Shown here one piece after another: positions 24,301 through 37,362 of a stretch of 64,000 bases of DNA. A program made the translations under genes and the position numbers. This DNA comes from Mortierella alpina. Taxonomy: Eukaryota; Mortierellomycota; Mortierellomycetes; Mortierellales; Mortierellaceae. The first letter of the stretch is position 1, and every line of letters begins with the position of its first letter. The stretch is from assembly GCA_029449245.1 (NCBI GenBank), contig JANATF010000009.1, forward strand, positions 682,001-746,000, given 5' to 3'. The notes beneath the pieces are model-generated. The model was not told the origin of the DNA, made no database searches, and saw only the letters and a list, made by a program, of their open reading frames with translations.

Positions 24301-27300
24301 ATGTACACTTTTCCTTGGTTCTGTTCACCACCAGGACAAAAGGCAGCGTATGTACATTCATTCCAGTTCTCCATGACCCGTTATGCAAGGCTGCGTTCTA
24401 TTATGTAGTGGACGAAGGGACTCTCTTTTTGCACTGCTCCTTGTCTAAGCTGCAGGCATAGCGACATCGTCTTGTTTATCTGCATGGTGTAGCGGACAAC
24501 TCGCACACACCATACATAATACCATTTCATTCTGATACCGCCTTCGTTATAGTTGATGCCCGAGTTGACATGTCTACCTTATCTCGGTGATACCTGCCCG
24601 CCGTGTACTAGAATGAACGGGCCCAAAAAAACAAGAGGCAAGCGCGCTCATGGATTCAAGGATTCAAGGGGAGGGGATGTAAAGATGGAGGATTGAAGGA
24701 AGGGGCGATAAGGGGACAGACATACCTTTGTGCCCGATGGAGATTTTTTTTTCGTTTTCCCTTCATCTCCCTGAACCCAATTAGAAGAGTTCTGGACGAT
24801 GAAAAGGTTGAAATCTGCAATACCCTCTTCCTATTTCCTTTCTCCTGCTGGACGTGCGAACGCGCTGCCTTCTGCACGGTGTGGATTGTACTTCTACATG
24901 CACCTTTGTTGATGAATCGACCTTTCAGGGTGGAAATGACATAGTGGTGACAAATACGCGGGAGAGGTCCATGTGGCAATGCAGAATTAGACGATCGAAG
25001 AAAGCAATACCCACCCGCCCACCCACCCCACATGTACGGCTTCACACGAGCTGCGAGGGGAAGAGGATGTGGGGGGTGGGGGCGAGAGCTAGCAATGAAG
25101 ATATCGAAATGAAAACGATCAAGAATGTTTCGTGTTTGCTGGTACGCGAGTGAATTGCGGTGGGTGCACAAGAACTTGAGAGCCTGCCCAATGCTTGTGC
25201 TGCTGTGTTCAGGATTTGTTTTTCTAGTTGGACGAACGTTCTCACGCTCAGCATCCGTGGTAACACACCGTCTGGGTTATTCTGAAAGAGCTTTGACCTT
25301 TTCTATCGAGAGAGAGACGAAGAGTGCTCTTTCTTCTCGGGGCATAGCCTCGGTGTTTTTTTTTAGTGATTTTCGTCTGGTGTGCACAAGTGTGGTTCAA
25401 CACCATACATGAAGGCCACCCAGTTAGCGGGAAGCGCGTCCACCTGTTGACAGTGTTTACAACCTCACAAGGTTCAGCTGCAGTGGCATCCTTAGCTCGG
25501 TTCTTTGACAGAAGTTTAGACAGGGCTCAAGTCATCCTGAGGGATCAGATAGAGGCTATGACCAGATTTTGTATGTAAGGTGCGTGCGTGCGTGCCATTA
25601 GGGACCCCCTTCTTTTTTCTAAGGTTAGTGGAAAAGAGGACAATCGTTTGATTGTCGAGCCTAGGTCCAAAGAAAGAACCTCCCATGTCAGCAGTGAACA
25701 AACAGGGAGCAAAGAGTTATTAAGAGAGCGAGATTCAGGGTGTAGTACGCATGTTTGAGCACACATGAGAGTACGAGGCGACATGGCCCCTGGGGTTTGT
25801 TTGACATTCTGAAGGGCCACAGAAAGGGCCAGGAAATTGGACTGGATTGAAATCAACAGCCAAACAAAACCACATCCTCTTGGGCATTCGGTGTGTTGGT
25901 GTGCTAAGGGAAAAACCCTCCAACTCGTCAATCCCATCATGTCAGGCTGCAGCAACACCGACTCCCTTTGTTTCTCTTTGTTTTCGTCCCTTCTCATTGT
26001 TTGTTCCTCCTTCAGCCTCTACGTACCGAAGGACAACACCGTCTTTATGGTGTCTGCGGAGGGGTCCGAGTGTTCAACAGAATGAACGTAGCATCAAATT
26101 TGTGAGCATTTACGCGCGATGGTATGTGCTCGCGCAACACATGTGTTCGATATACCTGTTCGCCCTGGAGACGGATTAGAGTGCATTTGGTTCCCTTGAA
26201 TGGTAACAGGGTGGCAAGGGCACAAAACCCTCTCAAGTATCCAAACAGCGTAGCATATATGTCGCACTTTGGAATCACCCATGTCCCCAACTTCATGCCG
26301 GCCGTCGGAAAAAACTGTCGCCAATTCGACTGACCGCTTGAAATGAGCACGAAGGCTCGAGAGCTATGCATGGGGTTTGTCAACTGGGAGCCACACCAAC
26401 TTCAAACACCAACTAATCTATCCATTTTAGCGCCGAGAATGAATGTCCATGAAAGCAAAACCCGTGAATATCGCGTTCGACTTTTTTCCCTTCTTTCGTC
26501 GCGAAATTGGGATGGGCTGCGTTCGAAGGTTCCGCGTACTTCAGGCAAATGCGGCTTACACCCATGCTGGCATCTCCTTTTGGGCCAGCGAGGACCTGCA
26601 TTGTACTTGTGCTTGGATCATCAATCCGGTTCGGTCTTTTCATTTTAGCGCGGTCCTATCGCGCCTCCGTTCCCCCACCCCCCAACCGCGAGTGTTTGAA
26701 ATGAAGGTTCAATTGCTAACCCCTTGTCGCCTCTTGCTCTCCATCTGCGCCTTCATAGTACAATAGCTCCCCATAGCTCCTGAGTTCTCCCTGCTGGATC
26801 GCACTACTGAGCAGACAACGGAAGAGAAAGAAAAAACTCTCCGTGCTCATCATTGATTTTCTCCCTCCATCGAGCCTTTTCTCGCTCCTTCTCTCGCACT
26901 GACCCCAGATGAACTTTCCAATTAGATCAAGACCAGTGTTTTTCCACCAGACTTTGTTTTCTTTTGACCTCCCTATGGTAGCTAGACAAGGCTCTTACAT
27001 CTATTCGAGTAACCACTGGCCAAGAGGCTGCCATGAAGCTATAGCAAAGAAGCCTCGTGTCCAATCTCATTAGCAGAACCCATTTGCTTTCCCAGCCCTT
27101 GAATATTTCTAGATCTTTTCTTCTTCATTTCCGAACTGGTCATCGATGAAAATGAGGGTTCATATCGGGACATCGGGGAGGAGAAAGGGCGTTCACTGTA
27201 ACCAGTAAGAGTGAGGGGGTGAGGGCTCTCATCGCCTTGGGTGCTGCATGATTTGTAATCTTCTGCGAGGGAGGAAAAAGGAGGAATACGCGCACACTAC

Positions 27301-30300
27301 AGTAGAGCGTAGGTCAAGTAGCAGGTTTTGTGGGTTGTGAGGAATGCAAACAGGGATGGAGCAGTCCACCAACCCCTCGCCTTTTTTCCTTCTTCTTCAT
27401 GTGTCTCCCTGAAAGCGCTGGCACGCGTACTATTCGTACAAACAAGTTTGAGAGAAAAGCGAGATGTCTTCATTGAGCAGGCACGAAACGGAGACGCCAT
27501 GGGCCACCTCGAGAGTCCAATCTTTTTGCGACCTCTGTCAAAGATTGATCTATTGCCTGTTCTTAGCAAGAGCAGAGGATCACAAAGTTTTGCGCTTTGA
27601 GCACCGAATGGGCTTTGAACCATTCGCGATAGCGTCTCTGTGCAACCCCCCCCCCCTTGACTTCGTCTTTTTGTCTATCTACGCGCGCGGTCTGTTGCTT
27701 GTTTGTTTGATTACATACTCTTCCGTAATAGTGTTGGCCACCATGACACCCTGATACCTTGAGGTAGGTGGCCATACAGACGCCTCATCATGCATACACG
27801 ACCCTTTGCAAGAAAAGAAAATGTATCCTTCATTGGAGATGGCAAGTAAGGGGTTACTCGCACCGAAGGCACTAGACAAACTACCACCAGCGACTTTCAC
27901 CTCCTTGTGATGATGCTGCATTTCGGAGACTCAACGCAGCGGGTGGTTTCTTTCTCTTGTGCTACTGGCATGTAAAGCCTGTGACATCCTGCAGTTCAAT
28001 CGCCGTTCTGCTTTGAAAGACACGCATCCGCTTAGTCTCTATACCATGCCGGCCTTTTTCTTCCTCAAGCCAAGAAAATGCATCCAGAATGACTTTATAG
28101 ACATCAGCAGTACTCTGAGCTGTGTCGGACAAGCGCTTTTGGCCTTACTGCCTTTTCTGACCGATTGGCCGGCAGTTTGACGGTTATATGATTTTGAACA
28201 GCGCCTGTTTTTTGTCCTCGGGATTCTGTGAGCTCATGCAAAGGGATTACAGTACTCTGGAGGACCTGAGATGACTGCGACAATGCTTTTTTTTTTTGTT
28301 CAAAGTCCTGCTGACCAGGAAATATGGAGTTGAAATAGTACACTCGCCACGATACGCATGACCGTAGGCGCCTGATGTACATGTGTTATCAAATCGTAAA
28401 TATAGCCCCTGATTTTGTAGACGGCCGCATGTAAGTAGACAGCGTGGTCATGGTCAAGGCGGAGAAGGACTTTGATTCTCAGTGCGTATTGTAGTCTATT
28501 GGGGTAAAATCGGGCGACCAAAAAAACAGCAAAATTCCCTCCAAAGCTGTATCATACCCGATCGCTCGTCTTTAGTATTCTACTGCCTAACGTTCACTTT
28601 GTAACACTCTTCTCTCATATTCTTTTTTATCTCTCTGTTTGATTTACGTGTCAAGAAGTATATTGACCGCCGGAGAGAGTTGTTATACATAGGTCAGCTA
28701 TGAGGCAAGCCATTGAGCGCAAAAGCCATACACAAAAAACCCTTTCAGAAACGACGAGTGTTTTGTTTGTATTGAAAGTTCAGAGTGTTCCTTGTGCACT
28801 ACCGCGAGACATACATCTTTATAGCTCTCACTGCTGATACCAACACCGGGGTAACGGAGTATACATGCTAGTACTCCAGCCTCATAAAACAGCAACAATG
28901 GGCGGCAACCTAACCTCAACATCATAGCGTATTCTCCAGCTCAAGCGCCAGAGGATGTGCGCTAAGACAAGTGATTGTAGTGTACAACCCCGCTGCGCGT
29001 CAACAGACAGATTCATCCTACCCCGCCTACCGTCCGGAATGAAATGCTCCCTTCATCTTGCCCATGTCGCAAATGTCAATAGCAGCATCGGGTATGCTTC
29101 CGCCTTTATTGGACTTTTGGGGGTACCTGGCCGTAACGTAGGGTCCTCCTATGATGACGATCCTAAAGGGAGGGGTAACTGTGATCATGAACTCGGGCCA
29201 ACCAAAGAGAAACCACCTCCAGTTTATCAACAGTAAATATCCGCTGCACATCAACTCAACAGCCAAAAGAGAAAAAGGCAGTGCTCTGCTTCAGGCAGCT
29301 GAGAATACTTCATTGCGCAGAGGCCGGAGGTTTTAGCTGTCAACAAGTAATTGTGTCTTGGAAGAGCTGAGACTTATGCTTGGTCGACCGATCGATCATT
29401 TGTATCGACACATAGTGCAACAGATAACAGATGAAGAGCACGACACACAGGGCACACCAATTGCCAGATAAAGACCATGGCCCGTCGTCGATGCGGTTTG
29501 ACTTGGGCTCAAATGTTCTGGCCGCTGCGTAGTTATGGCACACACAGTAACCTTTCAAGACGCGACAGTTGCTACAGCGGCATGTAAGCACAAAAAATAG
29601 TCAGCGGTAACCCGGTAGATTGTACTCCTAGTCGCCAATCCCTTACGCCGAATTTGCAATCGAAGACAAAAATGCGGAGTACCTGTGGATGGTTGAATTC
29701 CGCCATAGCAGAGTTTATCCATCCTTGCACTTGTTTATTAGTGCATGATGAAGCAATATCGCAACGGAGGGTGGGACAGCTTTGACAGCGCCATTGGCAC
29801 GGGTTTCGTGAACGTGGTGGAACGTATTTTCGCGAAGGGGGGTGGTTGATTTGTCTAGTCCATTGTGACGCTGAGCAGTTTGAACCAATATGTCCAATTC
29901 GGGCAAACAACTCTAGCCCTGCATGTTGTGCTGTCATCACCATCCACATCCTCTTGACACTCTCATCTCTCTACCTTAACGAGATAGATAGACAGACAGA
30001 GATAGAGCACATTTGTGTCCCCAATGCCACCACACATCTGTTGTATGTTTGCGCCCTTGTCCAAAACAGGGCGAAACATAACAACGGCCACATATCATCG
30101 TCGATGAGAGACATCCTCTCTTTGCTCTCGGTCTCTGGCAATTCCTTGTTTGTGCCCCCTGCACCTTTTTCCCTCGGCCATAGCAAACCTCCGCAACAAT
30201 CTGAATCGCACAGTGCCAATGGCAGGACGTGCAGAGCTGGCGGTGCGCGAGGTACGCAATTCGCGGACCTTTTTTTTCTGTCTATTGTCAGCAGCGAACT

Positions 30301-31070
30301 TGCTGGTGCAACCCAACTGACCTGGTTACTCCAAATAAACAACCATAGCGGAAAAAAAATTGAACATCTCTCACTCTATTTTTTTTTAACAGCACGACAG
30401 AGGACCCAGAACCAGACTATAGCTTATTGATTCTAACTGAAAAGACGAGGGACGACGCGCAAGGACTTATCGCTCTACTGCTAACATGGAGATCAGGTTA
30501 CGCGGGTGAGCAAGGGCAAAGGCTAAGACTTGAAAAAGACCCCAACCAGGAAACCATAATGCTTAGCAGCACACCAACCAAGAGGCATGCCTGCTTGCGT
30601 TTTGACTATTTTGCTGAGCTCATGACTCGAAACTCTTTTTTTTTTCTATGTTGCCGCTACCTTGTATTTCACACCCTTCTCCAAATCAATAAGGGCGGGT
30701 TTCGTTCTCAATCGCTGAATCTTGTCCGAACTAAGCAACTAAGATTCAAAAGTATCTTGTCGTGACGGATCAGTGATCAGCGTGCGAGAGAACCGTGTCA
30801 GGGACAGGGCTGCTGAGTCTGAACAATAAGCCTACTGTCCATTCGCTGTGTGCGCCAGTATGTGTGTGTTTGTGTGCGTGTGTTGTTTTGCTAAACGTGA
30901 GGGTACCTGTCACGCTGTACACAGTAACGAACTTTAAGGTGGTCAAGGCTCGATGTTGGGCCAGATCACGAATCGGGATCCCTTGGGTCGCGATGTCACC
31001 GTCCTCTCGTCTACCTCGATGTCATCGGCAGAACATTAGAGTGGTCAAACCTCTCAAGGTAGAGACAGGT

Positions 31071-31090
31071 CTAAACGACCTGTCGTTTAG
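31071..31090. repeat. Perfect 9-bp inverted repeat
   Basis: CTAAACGAC and GTCGTTTAG flank a 2-nt spacer, giving a perfect 20-bp dyad within the gene-poor region. It could be a dimeric factor site or chance. Confidence 0.8.
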
Positions 31091-33954
31091 CCTACGATTT
31101 TGTCACATTCTCTTGTACAAATCAGGCAAGCATGGTCGCCCAGATGGTTACACCTGTCGATTACTCTGACAATGACAATCTCACCACCGATATTCGCAAT
31201 TGAAATTTCGGCTCAGAGCCTTGAACAATCCCATTACACGCAAATTCCGTCCCGTGCCGTGCCTGATTGCGCGCATTTTTTTGTACTGGACAAAGAGAAC
31301 ACCTGCAGCTCTGCGAATGATTGCTGGGATAGAGCAATCGTGCGTGCCTTTTTCCTCATTGGGAGGGTACCACGGAGGTAGTACGATGTAGAGCTCTCGC
31401 AAACATAAAAAATGTTAACGCGAGCTAGTGCCGGAGCCAGGAACTAAACAATAAAAAAAACACGTTGTCTCTTAGCGCGGTTCTGGCAACCGGGTTGCTT
31501 TGGCCCTGGTCTACTCTGATCCGCTTGAACCACCTGATGCATGGGTCAAAACACAGAAGGTGCATACATGACAGAGACTACTAAAAAACAACAACATTCA
31601 AACAAGCGAGCCAGAGGCGGGCTGCATGGTAGCACAGATCACTGTTGTTGTTTGTTGACATTGTGGTTGATTCTCAGCTCCTTCGTGGCGGGCTTTTCAA
31701 TTGAATATTTATTCAGTATGCGTGCTCAATAAGTAAACGCGCGGAGTCGAAACAGTCCTTAAAAAAACTATAACTGTGCGGATGACCTTGATATTTAGTA
31801 GTCTGCCGACAGTATTTTCGGCGAGAGAGCGTTCAGGAACGTGAGTCGCATCCTGGGGCATGTTGAAAAAGGTTGCTCCATGGAAACCCTGTGGGTCGTC
31901 ATGCGGTCACTGGAAGTCACTTTCCTGTCTTCTTCTCTTTGAATCTTGTTGAGCATACCCATTGTTTGATCCATAGCAGCGGTTGATCAAGAATGGGGGA
32001 AAGACATAATCGTGGTAGCGAACATGGTTGGGCTCTATTTCCATTTTTACACTTTGTTGGGCAAAGCAGTGCCACAAACTGCCTGGGCTTTGACTGGCAA
32101 GTGATCGTGCATAGACATTGTAGTGGACTAAGAAATGGACCAGACACTTCAGATGAGGTCCATGGGGCGGTGCATGCTATGCGTGCCACTCGCGCTGTTT
32201 CAACGCAAATGTCCATAGACTAGCACAGTTGCCGCATTGCTTATCAAACCTTGCATCCTGACCCTTCAGGTGACAAACCTACATTGTCTCCACCTGAGAT
32301 TCACGGCTCTACTCAAACATAAAGCAAATAGTAAAGGTGGAACTCATGATGCCTCAATTGCGCCATGAAGCAGCTTGATTCTCGCGTTTCGGGCTAACAG
32401 CATTGCCGGGCACCAAGTAAAGGCACGAAAGATCATTCATTCATCCATGCGCATATTTCGAGCAATGATGTTTGACGACTTTTCCACTTTTTCTTTTTTA
32501 TTTTTTTTTCTCGTACAGCCATCAAATAGATCAGCAGGTGCGTTTTTTTTCTCGTGTTCGTGTTTTTTTTTAGCCAGTGTTGCCTTTTTTTTATCCTCCG
32601 CGAGACGCGAGAGAGCGAACCCTTGTTGTGTTCCACAAAGAGATCTCAACCTTCCGCTCTCTCCACACAACAAAAGGGTACAGAACTAAAGCATACAAAG
32701 AAAACAATAGCTGTACGCCATGGTAACAAAAGCAAGGACAGGTGGTACGAGGTAGCACGCCGAAGCATGGTCCTTTGGGTTCTGCGATTCATGATCAATG
32801 CGCGGATGACCAAGTGCATGTTTCTTTACAAAGCAATGCACACTGCATGTATGTTTTCTTTTGTAACAAGGCTATACTTCTTGTTTTTTGACAAAAGCCC
32901 GACGTATCCTTGGCTGCATATGCAGACACGCAACTTTGAATGCTCGCCTTTCTCCTTGGCAACTTCGTCACGATGATATAACACCCGGATGCAAAGGTGA
33001 TACCAGGTCCAAGGTAGTAGGCCATTGTACTGGACCGGTACATCCAAAAAAAAAATAATCTTACCATAGCCATGGGCTCTTTACGCACTCCATTCAATTG
33101 ATACGCCAGGCTTTTTTTTTCAGGTACAAAGTTGTTCTCGTCCACCACCACCTTTTTTTTTCTCTCTTTTTCTTTGCGCAGGGTCCGACGCACTATACGT
33201 ACTTGGCTCTCATCCACGCGCACCATGCTGCGCTCTTACCTTGTTTGTCAAAACCCAGATTATCAACCACGTTGTGTCTTCTATCCCCGCACCATGCACG
33301 CTGACGTGATGGTGGTTTGTATACACAGCGGTTTTCAAAAGTTCAACTCTGGATCCTTTGGACACGTGTTGTGCGTGCTGCGCCTGGTGCGTGTGGTCGT
33401 CGACAAGTTCAGGTACTCGCCGAAATACCTTGATTTTTTTCCCTTCTGTCATCGCGGTCGTACTAGCGATCCGCAAATAAATCGCAAGCCAAGAATAAAC
33501 GTTTTTGAAGCGGCGGGTAAATGTTCTATCCAGAAGACGGCAACCCAAACAGCAGCAATTGTGCTAAATGAACCAACACCACGTCTCATTCGATCGCTCG
33601 GTCGCTCGGCAGCGTAAAACACATAAACAATAGTTCATAGGGCTATTAGCTAACAATAGTGCGTCGCAAACCAAAGCCCAAAGACTCAAGGTGGGTATTA
33701 AGGTATAACACAAAAAAGGATTTATTCATGGAAACGCCGCTGATATACCACCCGTGTAAATAGTCGCCATGGAAGGATTCGGAGGTTGCGCGCGTAGCCC
33801 CAATGGTCGTAACCAACGCGATGCAGTCATGGTGTATGTAGTTGGTCGAATAAAGGGTGCAATCGAGCTGCGCTGTGTGTTCCATATCTATCGGGTTACA
33901 CCCATACTCCTGACGGATTTCCCCTGCGCCATTTCCACGTAATCGTCGTTGGGG

Positions 33955-35504
33955 TTAACATTCGTCGGCTGATCGCCTTGCCAAACGCTGCACCTTCTTT
34001 TTGTATGCCGGGTAGTTTTCGCGCCATTCTTTCTACAAGGCACGCGAATGGGCGAGGTAGAAGATCTTGTCAGTATCCTGGAGGCGAAGTAACGAGATGC
34101 ATACCAAAAAAAACATCTGGTTGATACTTACTGCGGCATCGATGTTGGCAGGGCTCTCGTCGTTCGGGCTCGAGAGCATGGAAATCACCGAGACCAAGAT
34201 CGTCTCCACAGTGTGCACTGGTGTCCAGCGCTCGTTGGCTTGCTCGTATCCGTACTTGTCCTCACCTGGGGGGTGCTATAATAATGTTCAAAAGGTATAG
34301 ATCCCAATTAGAATCTTTCGACAGTCGAGCATCGTAGATCAATTCCATGTCCTCAAGCATAACGAGTCTCCTGTTCCATGCAAAGATCCCAGAGTGTTAC
34401 ATACAAGAATCGAGATACAGACTTCACCCGAAGGATACACTAGAGAAGGGAGTAATTGAAAGAGTTATTCGATTGCAAATAGTGCGCGTTGCTGACAGAC
34501 ATAATGGCGACCCTTACTGTCATGAAGCTTTACCATTTGGGTGATACATGTCGGAAGTAAACTTGAGCTTTGGTGGCATCAAGGGATAGTCGACCGGGAA
34601 TGTCATGATGGCTCTGTAGAAACCGCCTTCGCTATTGTATGTGCAAAAATTAAGTGATGTGGTCAGCAAGTCTGATTGTTTTCTGCAAATGCTGAAGCAA
34701 AGGGGCATTTGTCAAATCCAGGATGTGGTTCCTGAACGGCGTTCATCGTTGGAGAAACGATAATTCTGCAAGCCCTTCCAGCATTATCCATATATCGTCG
34801 TTTGGACGAGCTACACTGTGCTCAACTCAAATACCACACCAGTGCTCTCGCCGGTCGATATGTTTTCCACATCCTGTGCACGGTGGTGGTGCAGTCTCGC
34901 TCCGTTCAGCATACGGGAACAAGACTTACTAAAGGGTATCGTTCAGCCCCATAATGACAATCTCCCACTAAGCGAGGAAACAATAGGTACATGGAGATTA
35001 GAGTCTTACAGGTGGAGAAGTGAAGCATAGTAATCGTCAAACTCTATGCTCTAAATTCCGCTGTATACCTCAAAGATGTTGTCGTCGTCAACCAGGCCAG
35101 CAGAGAAGCCCTCAACAGGGTTCTTGGTAAGCTCTATAGTGCATCAATGAATGGTTAGATGCTTTGACCTTGCCCTGAAAAATACAAAATAACGTTTAAA
35201 AGGTCGCAAGCCAAAAGGTACTTGGACACCAAGGGGTCCATCGATCTCTTGGGTCTCATCAGGGAGTGCAACTGGCGTCGCTTAAAGCAGCACCCTGGGT
35301 ATCGGATGCAGCATATTGGGAGGCAAGGCAAAGAAGACAGCAAGACAGCTGCTCGTTCATCATGCAGCCCCTTGCTATGCTACTCATGTCGCACTGCCGT
35401 AGTCGGGGACAGGCGATGGCGCAGGAGGAAGACGAGAATACACAGATAGAGGCAAACATACCGATGAGCTGACGTTTCAGCAGAAGTGATGACTGTGATG
35501 ACAT
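33955..35504 (-). CDS. UBE2G1: Ubiquitin-conjugating enzyme E2 G1 (UBC7/UBE2G1 class)
   Basis: Seven exons (35462-35504, 35069-35133, 34930-34967, 34534-34631, 34405-34439, 34132-34275, 33955-34032) give 166 residues, close to human UBE2G1 (170). Start [20 protein letters not shown] leads to [20 protein letters not shown], a [14 protein letters not shown] segment and the catalytic centre EVCISIL with Cys at about 89. Just after it comes the class-defining acidic insert [20 protein letters not shown], then [14 protein letters not shown] and the C-terminal helix [20 protein letters not shown]. Such E2s work with ER-associated and other degradation E3 ligases and tend to build Lys48-linked chains. 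The first intron (about 327 nt) is the longest in the gene. It shares its upstream region with the divergent mitochondrial RRF gene. Confidence 0.95.
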
Positions 35505-36003
35505 TTGAGCCTGTGGTTGGGCAGGGTGTTGCGGTTGGAATGAGGATAGGACGGGAGGACGGGAGGATGGGAGCGCTGGGTGTCGGCAATGGTAGAGGAG
35601 ACAAAAGAAAGCTGAGGGAGTGCGTGCGTGTGTGCAAGGAGCAAAATATCCTTGCAGACGAGGATGAACGAATTCCAATGTTCATGACCAAGCCACCTCT
35701 TCAGCACACGAGGCGGGAGCGTTTGCCACCAGCTCCAGCACAACTGGGCCAAAGCGCGTCCTCCAAAGCTCGCCGCAGCACTTGCGCCTCTGACCTTTGA
35801 TAAAACGTTGCCATCTGTCTACGTGTGCGTGAGGCGACAACCATGCGACGCAGCAGCCTATTCATATGAAATATCATGTCATCGGTGCCAATTGGCCCGC
35901 CCTCAAGCGTCCGCCTCAAGGTGACTGTCATTGTGGTGGATGGAGCACTGAGGAGGTCGGGCATAAACACGCGGACCGTGGAACACTTCGCCCGTTAACA
36001 ATC
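35505..36003. promoter_or_regulatory. Divergent promoter between UBE2G1 and mitochondrial RRF
   Basis: A 499-bp gap between two head-to-head starts, containing an exact reverse-strand PACE word at 35722-35730. The RRF frame can be extended upstream through this region to an ATG at 35866, but the product would then lose an N-terminal targeting signal. Confidence 0.5.
35722..35730 (-). promoter_or_regulatory. Exact PACE word (GGTGGCAAA) on the minus strand
   Basis: TTTGCCACC on the plus strand is the complement of the Saccharomyces Rpn4 site GGTGGCAAA. It sits 218 bp upstream of UBE2G1. One exact 9-mer is expected about 0.5 times by chance in this window, so position rather than occurrence makes it notable. 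Whether this fungus has an Rpn4-like factor is unknown. Confidence 0.3.
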
Positions 36004-37235
36004 ATGCAGCGTGTAACTTCCGCGTTCCTCATCGCGGCCAGGAGCTTCAACACCCCCCGCTCCTTGGCCAGTCACCTCTCCGGAGCGGCTTCTGCCTCTA
36101 CCTCGCAGTCAAGTCCTTTGATTCTCAGGTCTTACAATGGATCCTTGGGAAAAAGCATGGCCGTGGCGGCCGCTAGCCAGCAGACCCGGTGCTATGCCAA
36201 GAAGGGTGGGAAGGCTGTCAAAGGAGGCAAGAAAGGCTCTAATGGCGATGACGACGATGAAGACGACTCCAGCTCGCGCAAAGGGAAAGGCAAATCATCA
36301 GGATCTGCTTCTGCAGGAGCCATGTCCTTTGACCCCCTTGATCTGGAAAAGAAGTTTAGCCAGTGTCTGGAGCGACTCAAGAAGGACTTTACGACCATGA
36401 GAGCAGGAACAGCAAACCCAGGTATGTGTCCAATGCAGCGTTGTTTCTTGTACGAGCATGATACCGCCATTTCAGGCGCTAAGGGATCAATGACCAACTT
36501 TTGAGAAAACAATCTGTACCTGTCCACAACAGCCATTCTGGACCCTGTCATGGTGAAGTTAGAGGGCAAGATGGTGCCGTTGCGCGATTTGGCTCAAGTC
36601 TCCATCAAGGACGCAAAGACGTTGATAGTGAACGTCAATGATAGTGAGGTAAATTGCCATATCTCCTCTTCCCGACTGACACTCTGAAGACAAGCGCTAA
36701 TACTCTGATACCAATCTATTTAGCTGACAGCTCCGATCGAGAGGGCCATTCGCACGGCAGGATTGAACCTGAACCCCATTGCAGATAATAAGGCTGTTAG
36801 AGTGCCAGTACCAAAGTAGGTTTATGTAGCAGAATGCAGTACGTGATGATCAAGCGTGTGAGCCGGACTTTTGCATTTTTATAACTCTCGCCTGTTTGAA
36901 CACTTTAGACCGACCAAGGAGTTCCGCGAGTCGCTTACAAAGATGGCGTCGGCAAGTACAGAAAAGGCAAAGACCATCATTCGCAAGCTGCGACAGGATG
37001 GAATGAAGGACCTGAAGAAGGATCTCAAGGCTGGAATGAGCGAGGACGAGAATTACAATTTGGAGAAGAAGGTAGGGATATCGAAGGGCGTGAACACACA
37101 TGTTGTCATTTCGACTGAAGCGGGCGTCTAACCTATGGGTGGTACTTATTTTAGGCGCAAACACTGCACGATAAGTATATCAAAGATGCAGAGGAAGCCC
37201 TCAAAGCCAAGACAAAGGAGATCATGGCCAATTGA
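36004..37235 (+). CDS. RRF1: Mitochondrial ribosome recycling factor
   Basis: Five exons (36004-36421, 36533-36648, 36724-36815, 36909-37071, 37155-37235) give 289 residues. The chosen start gives a classic mitochondrial presequence (MQRVTSAFLIAARSFNTPRS). A basic then strongly acidic linker follows at about 65-100 (GSNGDDDDEDDSSSRKGKGK). The RRF fold begins near FDPLDLEKKFSQCLERLKKD and contains TMRAGTANPAILDPV, KLEGKMVPLRDLAQVSIKDA, IERAIRTAGLNLNP and PTKEFRESLTKMASASTEKA. RRF releases post-termination ribosomes with EF-G; this copy should act in mitochondria. The charged linker is the one unusual feature. The stop lies 127 bp from the convergent PRE2 stop. Confidence 0.94.
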
Positions 37236-37362
37236 TCTGTAAAGCAGTTTTGTTTTTATTTCCAGTCCCAACAGATGGCGATATAGAGTGGTTTTGTGGA
37301 TCCAGAATAATATCCCTGTCCTCTGTTGCATGTTATACAATCTCATCATGTCCACGAACACT

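Larger units (their letters stand above)
21058..33954. other. 12.9-kb stretch without a supported gene
   Basis: No frame here exceeds about 220 codons, none shows a family motif, and I could not chain exons across it. It is rich in short A/T runs, with a 20-T run at 21356-21375, AG- and GT-rich patches (23662-23674, 30858-30882) and a perfect short palindrome at 31071-31090. Elsewhere in the window a gene occurs about every 2-3 kb. It lies between the starts of the C2H2 gene and the ends of UBE2G1. It could be regulatory, encode non-coding RNA, hold decayed elements, or hide genes with many tiny exons. Confidence 0.6.

Noticed and set aside
29340-29949. Cys-rich minus-strand frames resembling a zinc-binding domain
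   Set aside because: Cysteine spacing fits no known finger and frames do not join through plausible introns.
35866-36003. N-terminal extension of the RRF gene to an upstream in-frame ATG
   Set aside because: The extension (MKYHVIGANWPALKRPPQ and on) would bury the mitochondrial presequence that begins at 36004.
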